41,961 bases of DNA, from NCBI GenBank assembly GCA_032907565.1, contig JAJJPK010000167.1, positions 1 to 41,961 on the forward strand, in the 5' to 3' direction. Under the pieces are notes generated by a model that saw only the letters and a program-made list of their open reading frames with translations, did not search any database and was not told the origin of the DNA. Made by a program: the position numbers and the translations under genes. Of this stretch, positions 23,350 to 32,333 are shown in pieces. Position 1 is the first letter of the stretch. Each line of letters opens with the position of its first letter. The DNA comes from ZC4RG29 sp032907565. GTDB taxonomy: Bacteria; Bacteroidota; Bacteroidia; Cytophagales; Cyclobacteriaceae.

Positions 23350-26121
23350 TTAGCGAAGGAATTCATCAAACGTCAGCGAGAGGTAGTAGGTCTGTCCCAC
23401 GAAGGGTCCACCCAGGTTCGTACGATAATCACCACCAAACAGGTTGGTACCTCCCAGTTTCACCATCGTCTTGAGTGAACTGATCTTGTAGCTGACCTGT
23501 GCGTCGAGTACGCCAAATTCAGGCACCATCCACTCACCGAAGTCCGACTGCCAGAGGAACTCTTCCTGCCAGCGGTAGTTGATGGCGAAGCCGAGGTTCT
23601 TTGCCACCTTGCGGTTGGCCAGGCCCACGGTGAACTTGTTTTCAGGTGTGTTGAAGCCGGCGCGGAATTGGCTGTCCTCGTCGCGGTTGTCATCGAACGT
23701 TGCATAGCTGTATGTTCCGTTCACACTGAAACCGCGTGGCAGGTTGTAGGTAATCCCTATGCCGACACCAAAGGACGTTACATCTTCCGGGAAGTTCACA
23801 TACGGCGTGTATATGGTTCCGGGTAGAACATCCCGCCCCTGGTGTTGCGTGCGGAACCGCAGCACATAGTCGTCACCGCCGATGAAGTCGGTGTAGGAAG
23901 TCCAGTACGCGTTCATATCGACGAGCAGGTCGTCATTGAAGACGCCCTTATAACCAATTTCAAAAGACCTTAGCTGTTCCGGACCTACATAGTCGATGTT
24001 GGCCACTTGCAGGATGTTAGGATCCGCGCCATGGGCATTTCCGTCTTCGTCAAGAAATCCGCCAGCGCCAACAAACGCACGATATGACTCGATAGTGTAG
24101 GCACCGCCTTCGTGGAGGCCGTAACGCTCCGCATTGGCACGCGCGCTTCCGAGCAGCGTATTCGTTCCAGCAGGGAAGTAGATGAACTGGGCCTGCGTGT
24201 CAGGATTCCGGAAGCCTGTCTGGAACGATGCCCGGATGTTATGCGAATCGTTGAACGTATATACGGCCGAGAGCCGGGGTGTTACCTGTGCGTCGAAGTT
24301 TTCATTCTTGTCGTAACGAAGCGATCCCGTGAGGCGGAGCGACTCGGCGATGGTCTTCGTAAACTGTGCGAAGAAGCCCACTTCGTTAATGGTGATACGC
24401 TTGAAATCCGTACCGGTATCCGGATCTTCATTGAAGATGGTTCCGTCTGAGAACAGGCTGTATTGCCGGAAGTTGCCGCCTACGAGAATGTCTATCCAGT
24501 CAATCTTGTCGGCGAAATTGTAGTTAAACTCCCCGTGGAAAAGCCGTGAGTTGTCGATGAATTTTGCGCCGGGAGGATTGCGCTGGAAGTAATTGTTCCG
24601 CACTTGTTCTACAAGGCTGCGGAACTCTGCCGTGCCCACCTGTGGCCGGCCCTGGTCAGCGTTTGCCCGTGCTACCATATGAGCTGTCGCCGGGTCGCCT
24701 GCCGGAACGCCTGGCAGGTATCCCTGCATAGCCAGAACGTAAGTTTGAATGTAGGTCGGGGCCCAGCCGGTTCCCTCCGGGGTTAATGTCGGCATGATGT
24801 ACTCATTCAAAATTGCACCCAGCGCTCCCATGTTGTAAGAATCACCGGCATCTGTAGCAGTGAGATACGCGCGGACGAAGAAGTCGTCAGAACGCAGCTC
24901 AAGCTTGTGAAACTGTTGGGTGAAGTTGCGAAGCGCGTACTTCTGCGACCCCTGGTACACGGAGCTTCCTCCTCCGTAGCGGTAGTTGTACAGCAATTCG
25001 AGTTCATCGGTTACCCGATAGTGGAGCGCTACGTCGCCCTTGATGCTCCGTGCATCGCGGTTGTCGAGGATGTCCTCTTCGCGCCAGCCGGTACGGCGCA
25101 GATCGAAGGTTCCGAACAGGGGGACCTGGGTAAGGATTTGTATTTCGTCGCCGTACAGGTTCACGCCATCGAAGTTGGGCTGCTTCGTCAGGTCTGCCTG
25201 ATAGTCGGGACGATTGATATCGTGCGTGTAATCGTTCCCTTTCCAATCCTCGGCTTCGAGCAAGGAGAAGTTCACTTTGAACGCGAACTTGTTGTTAAAC
25301 GACTTGGCATAGCGGAGGCTGAAGTTATACATCGGGAAGGATTCGCCCTGGGCGTCCGAAGTAGTTAGCCCTCCCTTAAGTTGCACGCTTAAGCCAGGAT
25401 AGTCGAACGGGCTCTTGCTGGTCATGATCAGAACCCCGTTGAACGCGTTGGGTCCGTACAACGCAGAGGCAGTTCCGGGAAGCAACTCCATACTTTCGGC
25501 GTCGAGTTCGCCCAGACCGACAATGTTCCCCGTCGGGAAATTCAACAGCGGAGCAGATGTGTCCATCCAGTCGACCAGCTGCACGAAGCGAACGTTCGCT
25601 ATTGTGGCGAACCCACGCGTGTTGACCTGGGGAAAGTTCAGGCTACTCGACGTAAACTGTACCCCCTTTACATTGGCCAGGGCATCGTAGAATTCAGCGA
25701 CGGGGGCTTGCTGGATGGCAAGAAGATCCACTTTCTCCACCGTCACTGGCGATGTCAGGTAGCTTTCTTCAAAGCGCGAAGCCGAAACCACCACCTCACG
25801 TCCCAGCACCGTCTGTTCGCTGAGTACGACATCCAGCCCGGCAGTGTTGGCATCGGTAATATCGATCCGCTGCGTTTCATACCCTATGTACGACACAATG
25901 ATCGTGATAGGGGGCGGGTCCGACACAGTCAGCGTAAACTGACCCTGAATGTTGGTGACGGTGCCCAGCATTTTCCCTTCAACGGAAATGTTGGCCTGCG
26001 GCAAGGGCTGGCCCGCCGCATCTTTTACTGTTCCTGAAATTGTTGTTTGCGCATAGACAGACGTGGTCAGGCTGGCAACCAGCAGGCTGGCCAGCATGTT
26101 CAGATAAATGCTCCTCCTCAT
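23350..26121 (-). CDS. TonB-dependent outer-membrane receptor with CarboxypepD_reg-like domain
   Basis: A 923-residue outer-membrane transporter with signal peptide (SLLVASLTTSVYAQ). After it comes a carboxypeptidase-regulatory-like beta domain (TISGTVKDAAGQPLPQANIS, about 27-110) typical of Bacteroidota. The plug domain contains EVVVSASRFEES and the LPGTASALYGPNAFNGVL segment (about 125-235). The rest is a 22-strand beta barrel pattern ending in YYLSLTFDEFLR. It takes energy from TonB/ExbBD to import a large substrate; the substrate cannot be read. No SusD gene is beside it, so it is not a SusC/SusD pair. Its partner is the SGNH-like lipoprotein 10 bases downstream. A small GGGCT/AGCCC hairpin lies in the leader near 26160-26172. 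Confidence 0.92.
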   Translation of the reverse strand: MRRSIYLNMLASLLVASLTTSVYAQTTISGTVKDAAGQPLPQANISVEGKMLGTVTNIQGQFTLTVSDPPPITIIVSYIGYETQRIDITDANTAGLDVVLSEQTVLGREVVVSASRFEESYLTSPVTVEKVDLLAIQQAPVAEFYDALANVKGVQFTSSSLNFPQVNTRGFATIANVRFVQLVDWMDTSAPLLNFPTGNIVGLGELDAESMELLPGTASALYGPNAFNGVLIMTSKSPFDYPGLSVQLKGGLTTSDAQGESFPMYNFSLRYAKSFNNKFAFKVNFSLLEAEDWKGNDYTHDINRPDYQADLTKQPNFDGVNLYGDEIQILTQVPLFGTFDLRRTGWREEDILDNRDARSIKGDVALHYRVTDELELLYNYRYGGGSSVYQGSQKYALRNFTQQFHKLELRSDDFFVRAYLTATDAGDSYNMGALGAILNEYIMPTLTPEGTGWAPTYIQTYVLAMQGYLPGVPAGDPATAHMVARANADQGRPQVGTAEFRSLVEQVRNNYFQRNPPGAKFIDNSRLFHGEFNYNFADKIDWIDILVGGNFRQYSLFSDGTIFNEDPDTGTDFKRITINEVGFFAQFTKTIAESLRLTGSLRYDKNENFDAQVTPRLSAVYTFNDSHNIRASFQTGFRNPDTQAQFIYFPAGTNTLLGSARANAERYGLHEGGAYTIESYRAFVGAGGFLDEDGNAHGADPNILQVANIDYVGPEQLRSFEIGYKGVFNDDLLVDMNAYWTSYTDFIGGDDYVLRFRTQHQGRDVLPGTIYTPYVNFPEDVTSFGVGIGITYNLPRGFSVNGTYSYATFDDNRDEDSQFRAGFNTPENKFTVGLANRKVAKNLGFAINYRWQEEFLWQSDFGEWMVPEFGVLDAQVSYKISSLKTMVKLGGTNLFGGDYRTNLGGPFVGQTYYLSLTFDEFLR

Positions 26122-26260
26122 AAGGGTTTTGTCTTGGTTGGTTGCCCCGTCTCATGCCCGGGGGCTCGCAGCCCAATTTCGGCAAAAAAACTCAATTCGC
26201 GTAGTTAAAACGATTGCGAAAAAAGTTTACTCAAAATGGTGAAGGGTAGCCGGCTCGTGA

Positions 26261-26593
26261 TTAGTCAGGCTTTTTCCGAAGGTGTTCGATCAGCCGTTCG
26301 CACAACTCATTCATTTCACCTGACATGACTTCGTCGCCTGTCGATTGCAAGATACTTTGTGCCAATCCTCCTATGATATCGACATAAAACCGCTTCATTT
26401 CATGTACGGGCATGTCTTTGGTCCACAGGTCTATACGGAGCGTGTTCTTTTGTCGCGGATCCCATACAGCGAGACTTATTGCCTTAGTTTCCGACGGCGT
26501 ATCGTCTGGCTTGTCGGTGGCATCCCACTCGATCTTTTCAGGGATATTCTTTGTGTCCAGGGAAACTGTAAATCTGATGTCCGTTTTTCTCAT
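26261..26593 (-). CDS. gldC: Gliding motility protein GldC
   Basis: A 110-residue soluble protein matching GldC as known from gliding Bacteroidota: IRFTVSLDTKNIPEKIEWDA at the start, then SLAVWDPRQKNTLRIDLWTKDMPVHEMKRF, and a helical C-terminus. GldC accompanies the gliding/T9SS genes but is not part of the core translocon and its exact role is unsettled. It is 31 bases after aacS in the same direction, so it may be read from the ftsX-aacS run, away from other gld genes. A TAAGTTTG -7-like element lies just before the ATG, but with no -33 element at a good distance. Confidence 0.9.
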   Translation of the reverse strand: MRKTDIRFTVSLDTKNIPEKIEWDATDKPDDTPSETKAISLAVWDPRQKNTLRIDLWTKDMPVHEMKRFYVDIIGGLAQSILQSTGDEVMSGEMNELCERLIEHLRKKPD

Positions 26594-26624
26594 GACGCAA
26601 ACTTAGCACAATCCGGCAAACGGT

Positions 26625-28589
26625 TCATTTTTCCCCGGCCCGGCGCGCCAGAGCAATAAACACATCTAATGATGCCGGGTTACGCAAGGCACCTGCGTGT
26701 ACAGCCTTGTCGGGATCTATCCCGGAAAGTATTTTCTTTACCGGGGTCTCGGTTTTCTTGCCGCTTATCGTATACGGAATATCGTCTACCTCAAGGATCT
26801 CATCCGGAACGTGCCTCGGACTGTATTGTGTGCGAAGCGCATGCCGAATGCTGTCTTTTACTGCATCGTCAAGCTTCTTTCCTTCCTTCATCACAACAAA
26901 CAGAGGCATCCAGAATTCGCCCCCTGGTTTTTCAATGCACACAACAAGACTATCCTTGACCGCATCCACCGTGTCTACCGCACGGTACACTTCACTTGTA
27001 CCGATGCGCACACCGCCGCGGTTTAAGGTGGCATCCGACCGTCCATAGATAATGATGCCATCGCGCGACGTGATCTTTATCCAGTCGCCGTGGCGCCACA
27101 CGCCTTCATACATTGCAAAGTAACTTTCGCGGTAGCGCACAAAGTCGGGATCGTTCCAAAAGTAAATGGGCATCGACGGCATGGGTGTAGTGATCACCAT
27201 TTCACCCACCTGTTCCCGAACCGGCTTCCCGTTTTCATCATAGGCTTCCAGCCCGCATCCGAGCGCGCGACACTGGATCTCGCCGGAATATACCGGAAGC
27301 ATGGGGTTGCCACCGACAAACGCGCTGCAGACATCGGTACCTCCACTCATCGAAGCCAGCCATAAATCCTGTTTTACTTCGCGGTATACCCATTCAAAGC
27401 CTTCCTGCGGAAGCGTGCTTCCCGTAGAACTGAGCGAACGCAGCACGGAAAGATCATAATTATGACCGGGTCGGATACCCGCTTTCCTGCATGCCAGTAT
27501 GAAGCCTGCACTTGTGCCGAAGTGTTCGATCCGTAAGTCCTGTGCGAAACGCCACAGTACGTTCAGGTCGGGAAACGCGGGACTGCCATCATATAATGTG
27601 AGCACGCCGCCTGTCAGCAGACTTCCCTGGATGTAGTTCCACATCATCCACCCGGTAGTGGTATACCAAAAGCATCGCTCGCCTCGCTTGAAGTCGTTGT
27701 GAAACGCACCATACTTGAGTTGCTCAAGCAATATTCCTCCATGACTGTGGGTGATGGCCTTCGGCAGCCCTGTCGTACCAGACGAATACAAGACCCATAA
27801 GGGATGGTTAAAAGGAACACGGTCGAAGGTGACGCTGCTGCTGACAGGACGGACGACGTCGCGCCAGCTTATGATTCTTTCAGAAGGCTTTACACCTGCG
27901 GCCTCCGGATGTTCGACAATAATGATCTTTCGTAGTCCTGGCATTGTGGCGATGACTTCGTTCACCGTAGCCGACTTATCGTGAAATCGTCCGCCGTACC
28001 GGTATCCGTCGGTCGCGATCAAGACTATCGGTTCGATCTGGGCGAAGCGATCCGTCACAGCTCCCGCACCAAAATCCGGCGAGCACGACGACCACACTGC
28101 TCCCAGTGCGCTCGTGGCGAGGAACGCGACGGTAGCCTCTGGTGAACCCGGAAGGAAAGCCGCTACCCGGTCGCCGCGTTGTACTCCAATGGAGCGGAGA
28201 TAGGCCTGCAACGAAGCCACTTCGCGCATGAGTGTATCCCAGCTGACTTCGCGGTCGTTGCCGGTTTCATCACGGAAGAGGATTGCCGGCTGGGAGGCGG
28301 TGGCATTGCGCAGGATGTGTTCCGCGTAATTGAGATGCATGTTTTCAAACCATCGGATGCCAGGCATTGCGTTTCCAGTACGGGCAGGATCCGGTGATCC
28401 GTCGTACACGACGTCGAAATACTCGACGATACTTGTCCAGAATGCATCCGTTTCGCTGACGGACCATTGCCACAATTCCGCGTAGATCTTTGTGTTGACG
28501 CCTTTTTCATCGGCCAACCATTTCTGGTAGCGATACAGGTTGGAGCCTGTTGCAAATGCTTCCGATGGTGACCACAACGGCTTCTCCAT
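26625..28589 (-). CDS. aacS: Acetoacetate-CoA ligase
   Basis: Activates acetoacetate to acetoacetyl-CoA with ATP, feeding ketone bodies into lipid or polymer synthesis. It has 654 residues, the usual length for acetoacetyl-CoA synthetase. The N-terminal PLWSPSEAFATGSNLYRYQ and GIRWFENMHLNYAEHIL are characteristic of this family, separating it from acetyl-CoA synthetase. The AMP-binding signature is LYSSGTTGLPKAITHSHGG. Further features: WYTTTGWMMWNY, GGTDVCSAF, HGDWIKITSRDGIIIYGRSDATLN, and the C-terminal lysine region SGKKTETPVKKIL. The ATG shares its A with the stop codon of ribF (TAATG), so the two are translationally coupled. Confidence 0.92.
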   Translation of the reverse strand: MEKPLWSPSEAFATGSNLYRYQKWLADEKGVNTKIYAELWQWSVSETDAFWTSIVEYFDVVYDGSPDPARTGNAMPGIRWFENMHLNYAEHILRNATASQPAILFRDETGNDREVSWDTLMREVASLQAYLRSIGVQRGDRVAAFLPGSPEATVAFLATSALGAVWSSCSPDFGAGAVTDRFAQIEPIVLIATDGYRYGGRFHDKSATVNEVIATMPGLRKIIIVEHPEAAGVKPSERIISWRDVVRPVSSSVTFDRVPFNHPLWVLYSSGTTGLPKAITHSHGGILLEQLKYGAFHNDFKRGERCFWYTTTGWMMWNYIQGSLLTGGVLTLYDGSPAFPDLNVLWRFAQDLRIEHFGTSAGFILACRKAGIRPGHNYDLSVLRSLSSTGSTLPQEGFEWVYREVKQDLWLASMSGGTDVCSAFVGGNPMLPVYSGEIQCRALGCGLEAYDENGKPVREQVGEMVITTPMPSMPIYFWNDPDFVRYRESYFAMYEGVWRHGDWIKITSRDGIIIYGRSDATLNRGGVRIGTSEVYRAVDTVDAVKDSLVVCIEKPGGEFWMPLFVVMKEGKKLDDAVKDSIRHALRTQYSPRHVPDEILEVDDIPYTISGKKTETPVKKILSGIDPDKAVHAGALRNPASLDVFIALARRAGEK

Positions 28590-29533
28590 TATTGCTTCAG
28601 GTTGATGTGCCCGAGTCTTCTCAACGCTTCTTGTTTGTCGTGTACCAGTTGACGCTTCAGGTCCTCGAGGTCATTGAACATACTGTCTTCGCGTATCCGG
28701 TCGTGAAAGTGCACGGTGATGTCGTCACCATAAATATCGCGGTCAAAATCGAAAAGGTTGACTTCGAGACCTTGCCGCGTGCCCGCCACCGCGGGGCGAT
28801 TGCCAATGTACATCATGCCCTTATAGCTGCGGTGCTCGTGATCCGCGGTCACAGCGTAGATGCCGTCGGCCGGTATCAGCTTGAAACGGGAGTCGATTTC
28901 AATGTTGGCGGTGGGAAATCCGAGGATCCTTCCCAGTTTGTCGCCGTGCACGACCCGGCCCGTGAGACTGTAGGGGCGTCCGAGGAAATGATTTGCTGTT
29001 TGAATATCGCCAGCAGCAATCGCGTTCCTGATACGGGTAGAACTCACGCCCACGTGATCTACATCCTGCCGTGGGATTTCTTCCACTTCAAAGCCGTACT
29101 TCGGGGCGTTGGCAATCAGCTGTTCAAAGCTTCCTTCGCGGTTGCGACCAAAGCGGTGATCGTATCCGATGACCAGCTTGCGTGTCCCCAATGTTTCGAC
29201 AAGGATCTTGCGAATGAACTCCTCCGACGAATAGTTTGAAAACTCTTTAGTGAAAGGAATACGGACGAGGTGATTGATGCCTGCTTCTTTCATCAACTCT
29301 GCTTTCTCCTCGAAAGTGTTCAGCAGCTTGAGCGTGTCTTCTTCGGGATGAAGCACCAGGCGAGGATGGGGCCAGAAGGTGAGCACGACGGATTCACCGT
29401 TATGACGTTTCGCAATTTCAATCAGGCGCGCAAGAATCTTTTGATGTCCCAGGTGGACGCCGTCAAAGGTTCCGCTCGTGACCACCGCATAGTTGAGCCG
29501 CACAAAATCGTCCAGTCCATGATATATCTTCAT
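28589..29533 (-). CDS. ribF: Bifunctional riboflavin kinase/FAD synthetase
   Basis: Makes FMN from riboflavin and then FAD, in the cytoplasm. A protein of 314 residues with the two standard domains. N-terminal FAD synthetase: VVTSGTFDGVHLGHQKIL (about 18-35), then LVIGYDHRFGRNREG. C-terminal riboflavin kinase: GRPYSLTGRVVHGDKLGR and GFPTANIEID. It lies between truB and aacS; its stop overlaps the aacS start by one base. A TAACTTCG sequence, one change away from the -7 consensus, lies about 22 bases before the ATG. Confidence 0.95.
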   Translation of the reverse strand: MKIYHGLDDFVRLNYAVVTSGTFDGVHLGHQKILARLIEIAKRHNGESVVLTFWPHPRLVLHPEEDTLKLLNTFEEKAELMKEAGINHLVRIPFTKEFSNYSSEEFIRKILVETLGTRKLVIGYDHRFGRNREGSFEQLIANAPKYGFEVEEIPRQDVDHVGVSSTRIRNAIAAGDIQTANHFLGRPYSLTGRVVHGDKLGRILGFPTANIEIDSRFKLIPADGIYAVTADHEHRSYKGMMYIGNRPAVAGTRQGLEVNLFDFDRDIYGDDITVHFHDRIREDSMFNDLEDLKRQLVHDKQEALRRLGHINLKQ

Positions 29534-29594
29534 TTCCTGTGCCTTTGATAAGGGGCGAAGTTAAAGGATTTTACAGTACGCGAGCGGCATGCGA

Positions 29595-30251
29595 TTATTC
29601 GATCGCCTCGATCGGCAGTGCATCTTCGACATGGAAATCGCCGATGCGGGTGCGGCGGAGTGCCGACAGGTAGGCGCCCACTTTCAAGTATGCTCCGAAA
29701 TCGCGCACAAGGCTGCGAATGTAGGTACCCTTTGAACAGGTGACGCTGAATTGAACGTGCGGCAGGTTGATCCCGGTGATCTCAAATTCGTGAATATGCA
29801 CGGTTCTGGGCTTAAGCGCCACCGGCTTGCCCTTCCTGGCCAGGACATAGGCAGGCGTGCCACCTACCTTTACTGCCGAGTGGGCAGGTGGTATTTGTGT
29901 TATTTCGCCTGTGAACGCGCGCGCCGCTTCATGAATCTGATCTTCTTTCAGTGCTGACGGATTGGCCACCGTTATTGGCTCGGTCTCGAGATCGCCGGAA
30001 GGGGTTTCGGCCCCGAGCACCATGGTTCCTGTGTATGCTTTATCGAGCCCCATGAATTGCTCGATTTCCCGCGTCTTCTTTCCGGTACAGATGATGAGCA
30101 GGCCCGTAGCCAGTGGGTCGAGCGTGCCGGCATGGCCGACCTTTTTGATGCCCAGCTTTCGGCGGATCTTGTTTACGACATCGAAGGACGTCCAGCCCAG
30201 GGGCTTGTCAACGAGGATCACACGGCCTTCGTCTGCAGGACGATCCATCAT
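29595..30251 (-). CDS. truB: tRNA pseudouridine(55) synthase
   Basis: Converts U55 of the T-loop of tRNAs to pseudouridine. It has 218 residues, shorter than the E. coli enzyme because the C-terminal PUA-like extension is missing, which is normal for Bacteroidota. The catalytic Asp is Asp45 in GHAGTLDPLATG. Other signatures are ILVDKPLGWTSFDVVNKI at the start and CSKGTYIRSLVRDFG. Two successive ATG codons (30251 and 30248) are possible starts; the first overlaps the uppP stop codon in an ATGA arrangement typical of coupling. It is followed by ribF. Confidence 0.94.
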   Translation of the reverse strand: MMDRPADEGRVILVDKPLGWTSFDVVNKIRRKLGIKKVGHAGTLDPLATGLLIICTGKKTREIEQFMGLDKAYTGTMVLGAETPSGDLETEPITVANPSALKEDQIHEAARAFTGEITQIPPAHSAVKVGGTPAYVLARKGKPVALKPRTVHIHEFEITGINLPHVQFSVTCSKGTYIRSLVRDFGAYLKVGAYLSALRRTRIGDFHVEDALPIEAIE

Positions 30252-31042
30252 ACGAGGGCAAAATCAACACCCAGGTAGTACAGTACCAGGATGATCAGAC
30301 CGAGAATGATCCGGTAATACCCGAATATCTTGAAACCATGACGCGTGAGGTAGCTGATAAACGACTTGATCGCCAGCATCGCGACGATGAACGCTACGAT
30401 ATTGCCAACAGCCAGAACAAACAGCTCACTTTCTCCGAACGATCCGCCCTCGCGGTAATAGCTAAACAGTTTGTACGCCGAGGCAGCGAACATGGTCGGT
30501 ACAGCCAGGAAGAACGAGAACTCGGCCGCTGTCTTGCGGTTGAGTCGCTGCGTTAGTCCTCCGATAATCGTCGCCGCCGACCGGGATACGCCGGGTACAA
30601 GGGCCAGCGCCTGGAAGAATCCGATCTTTAACGCTACGGGATAGGTGATGCCCTCGGTCGGCGTGTGTTCATTTTCTGCGAACAGTTTGTCGGTAAACAG
30701 GAAGAAAATTCCACCAATCACGAGCATGTATCCCACGACGTCGACGCGCTCGAGCAACATGTTGATGTAGTCGCCGAGCAGTAATCCGATTGCCGCGGCC
30801 GGAAGGAACGCAACGAAAAGTTTGCGGTAAAAGTCGAACGTCTGGAAGAACCGTTTCCAGTACAGAACAATCACTGAGAGTATGGCGCCAAACTGGATCG
30901 CTACAGTGAATAGCTTCGTGTACGACTCTTCGGCGATTCCCATAAGGGTGGAACCGATAATCATGTGGCCGGTGGATGACACGGGAAGGAATTCCGTTAT
31001 CCCCTCGATGATAGCCAGAATGATCGCCTCAATTATGGACAT
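30248..31042 (-). CDS. uppP: Undecaprenyl-diphosphatase
   Basis: Removes a phosphate from undecaprenyl diphosphate so that the lipid carrier can be used again for wall and surface glycan synthesis. A 264-residue polytopic inner-membrane protein. Catalytic motifs are intact: EGITEFLPVSSTGH (13-26) and PGVSRSAATI (150-159). The remaining segments are seven or so hydrophobic helices with an additional charged loop around 120-130. It sits between DUF3098 and truB, with its stop overlapping truB. Overexpression of this family gives bacitracin tolerance. Confidence 0.95.
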   Translation of the reverse strand: MSIIEAIILAIIEGITEFLPVSSTGHMIIGSTLMGIAEESYTKLFTVAIQFGAILSVIVLYWKRFFQTFDFYRKLFVAFLPAAAIGLLLGDYINMLLERVDVVGYMLVIGGIFFLFTDKLFAENEHTPTEGITYPVALKIGFFQALALVPGVSRSAATIIGGLTQRLNRKTAAEFSFFLAVPTMFAASAYKLFSYYREGGSFGESELFVLAVGNIVAFIVAMLAIKSFISYLTRHGFKIFGYYRIILGLIILVLYYLGVDFALV

Positions 31043-31059
31043 CGGGCAGGTGGGAAACG

Positions 31060-31272
31060 CTATTTCTCCTTTTCACGCGGGATAAGGATTGCAAAAATTT
31101 CAATGATGAATCCGGCCATTACGATGATTGGGCCGATGGTGAGGCCGAGCGGACCGAACCCGTGCGGTTCCTTATCGAGAGACATGATGACGAAGCCGGC
31201 TACCAGGGTGACAATCCCGATGATCATCCACCGGTAGTTCTTTTTTCCGAAAGGTAACTCGCTCCTGTCCAT
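31060..31272 (-). CDS. DUF3098 family two-helix membrane protein
   Basis: A 70-residue protein with two membrane segments (about 15-32 and 42-62) and charged ends (start MDRSELPFGKKNYRW, end PREKEK). The ATG at 31272 is preferred over the in-frame upstream start at 31320 because the family begins with this LPFGKKNY-type segment. The function of DUF3098 is unknown. It is conserved between ftsX and uppP in many Bacteroidota (from memory of gene order), and that is its place here: 83 bases after ftsX and 17 before uppP. Confidence 0.82.
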   Translation of the reverse strand: MDRSELPFGKKNYRWMIIGIVTLVAGFVIMSLDKEPHGFGPLGLTIGPIIVMAGFIIEIFAILIPREKEK

Positions 31273-31321
31273 GTTATTATTTCTTTGTGCAATCGTTATG
31301 CAGAAGCGCAAGATGCGCATT

Positions 31322-31344
31322 CTACCACTGCCTACTGTCTACTG
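31322..31344. repeat. ACTGCCT-type short repeats after ftsX
   Basis: Units CTACCACTGCCTACTGTCTA lie directly beyond the 3' end of ftsX and before the DUF3098 gene. The pattern is the same as at 6105-6130 and 39952-39991. Confidence 0.5.
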
Positions 31345-31355
31345 AAAAAGACCCG

Positions 31356-32231
31356 CTAATATAGTTCATCCAGTGACATTTTTAAATAGCGTCTGATCGA
31401 AACGAAGGTACTAATTACAGCGATGAGGGCGCCGATCACGAGAAGGGATCCAAGAAGAATGAAGAAAAGACGTTGATCGTGAAGTTGTTCTAGCTGGACG
31501 ATCCTTCCATAGGCGTACTGGGTACCCACGTAAATCAACCCCGCCGCAATAATGCCAGCGAGGAGTCCGTACAGTGCGGCACGAACGAGAAAAGGACGCT
31601 GGATGAAGCTGCTTCGGGCACCTACGAGCTGCATGCTGCGGATGAGGAACCGCTGCGAAAACAATGCAAGCCGCATCGTGTTATTGATGAGAAGGATGAC
31701 GGTGACCAGGAGAATCGCGTCAATGCCGATGAGGAATAGGGAGATCGTCCTGAAGTTCCGGTTGACATCCTCGAGAAAGTCTTTCTCATAGACGGCCTCG
31801 AATACGCCGCTCATGTTTTCGAGTTCACTCTTCACGGAATCCAGTCGCGTCGTGTCGTGAAACGCTGGTGCAATCTTCACCTCGAACATGTCGCGGAAGG
31901 GATTGTCGCCCAGCACATCCTTGTATTTGGCGAGATCCGAAAGGTCTTTGACCGCTTCCTCGCGGGAAACGAAAACCACGGCGTTGGCATCATCAGCTAC
32001 GAATTCGCGCGAGGCGAGCGCCTGTTCTACCTGTTTCAGCTGGGTTTCCGACAGTCCGTTGCGGGTATATACTTTGAACACGACATTCTCCCTCACCATC
32101 GCCTCGAAACGATTCGAATAGATGAGGATCATGCCAAACAAGCCAATGACGACAAGCGCCAGCGTCGTGCTGATCACAACGCCGGTGGCGGGATATCCCC
32201 CCAGCTTTTTCTTTCGGGTTGATGGCTCCAT
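31356..32231 (-). CDS. ftsX: Cell division protein FtsX
   Basis: Membrane subunit of the FtsEX complex, which activates wall hydrolases at the division septum. It has 291 residues: a cytoplasmic basic start (MEPSTRKKKLGGYPA), TM1 at about 18-40, a periplasmic domain of about 120 residues that in the family contacts hydrolase regulators (VFKVYTRNGLSETQLKQVE, NPFRDMFEVKIAP), and three further TM segments after about 165. LINNTMRLALFSQRFLIRSMQLVGA is the family's conserved cytoplasmic segment. FtsE is not in the window. It heads the minus-strand run ftsX-DUF3098-uppP-truB-ribF-aacS-gldC and lies downstream of the repeat-rich gap after pckA. Confidence 0.93.
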   Translation of the reverse strand: MEPSTRKKKLGGYPATGVVISTTLALVVIGLFGMILIYSNRFEAMVRENVVFKVYTRNGLSETQLKQVEQALASREFVADDANAVVFVSREEAVKDLSDLAKYKDVLGDNPFRDMFEVKIAPAFHDTTRLDSVKSELENMSGVFEAVYEKDFLEDVNRNFRTISLFLIGIDAILLVTVILLINNTMRLALFSQRFLIRSMQLVGARSSFIQRPFLVRAALYGLLAGIIAAGLIYVGTQYAYGRIVQLEQLHDQRLFFILLGSLLVIGALIAVISTFVSIRRYLKMSLDELY

Positions 32232-32249
32232 GGGGTAAATATACAGCTA

Positions 32250-32302
32250 ATGTGTTGAAGTGTTGGAGTGTTGAAGTGTTGAAGTGGGCTGCCTGCCGAG
32301 TT
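32250..32302. repeat. Inverted, partial copy of the gap repeat
   Basis: Tandem TGTTGAAG/TGTTGGAG units followed by GGGCTGCCTGCCGAG. The reverse complement closely matches the right part of the direct repeats, with 31 of 33 bases equal in the ACTTCAACAC region, so the region could fold into a long hairpin with 32398-32430. Confidence 0.6.
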
Positions 32303-32333
32303 TATTGCGAGATTACAGGGCGTACTGGTCAAA

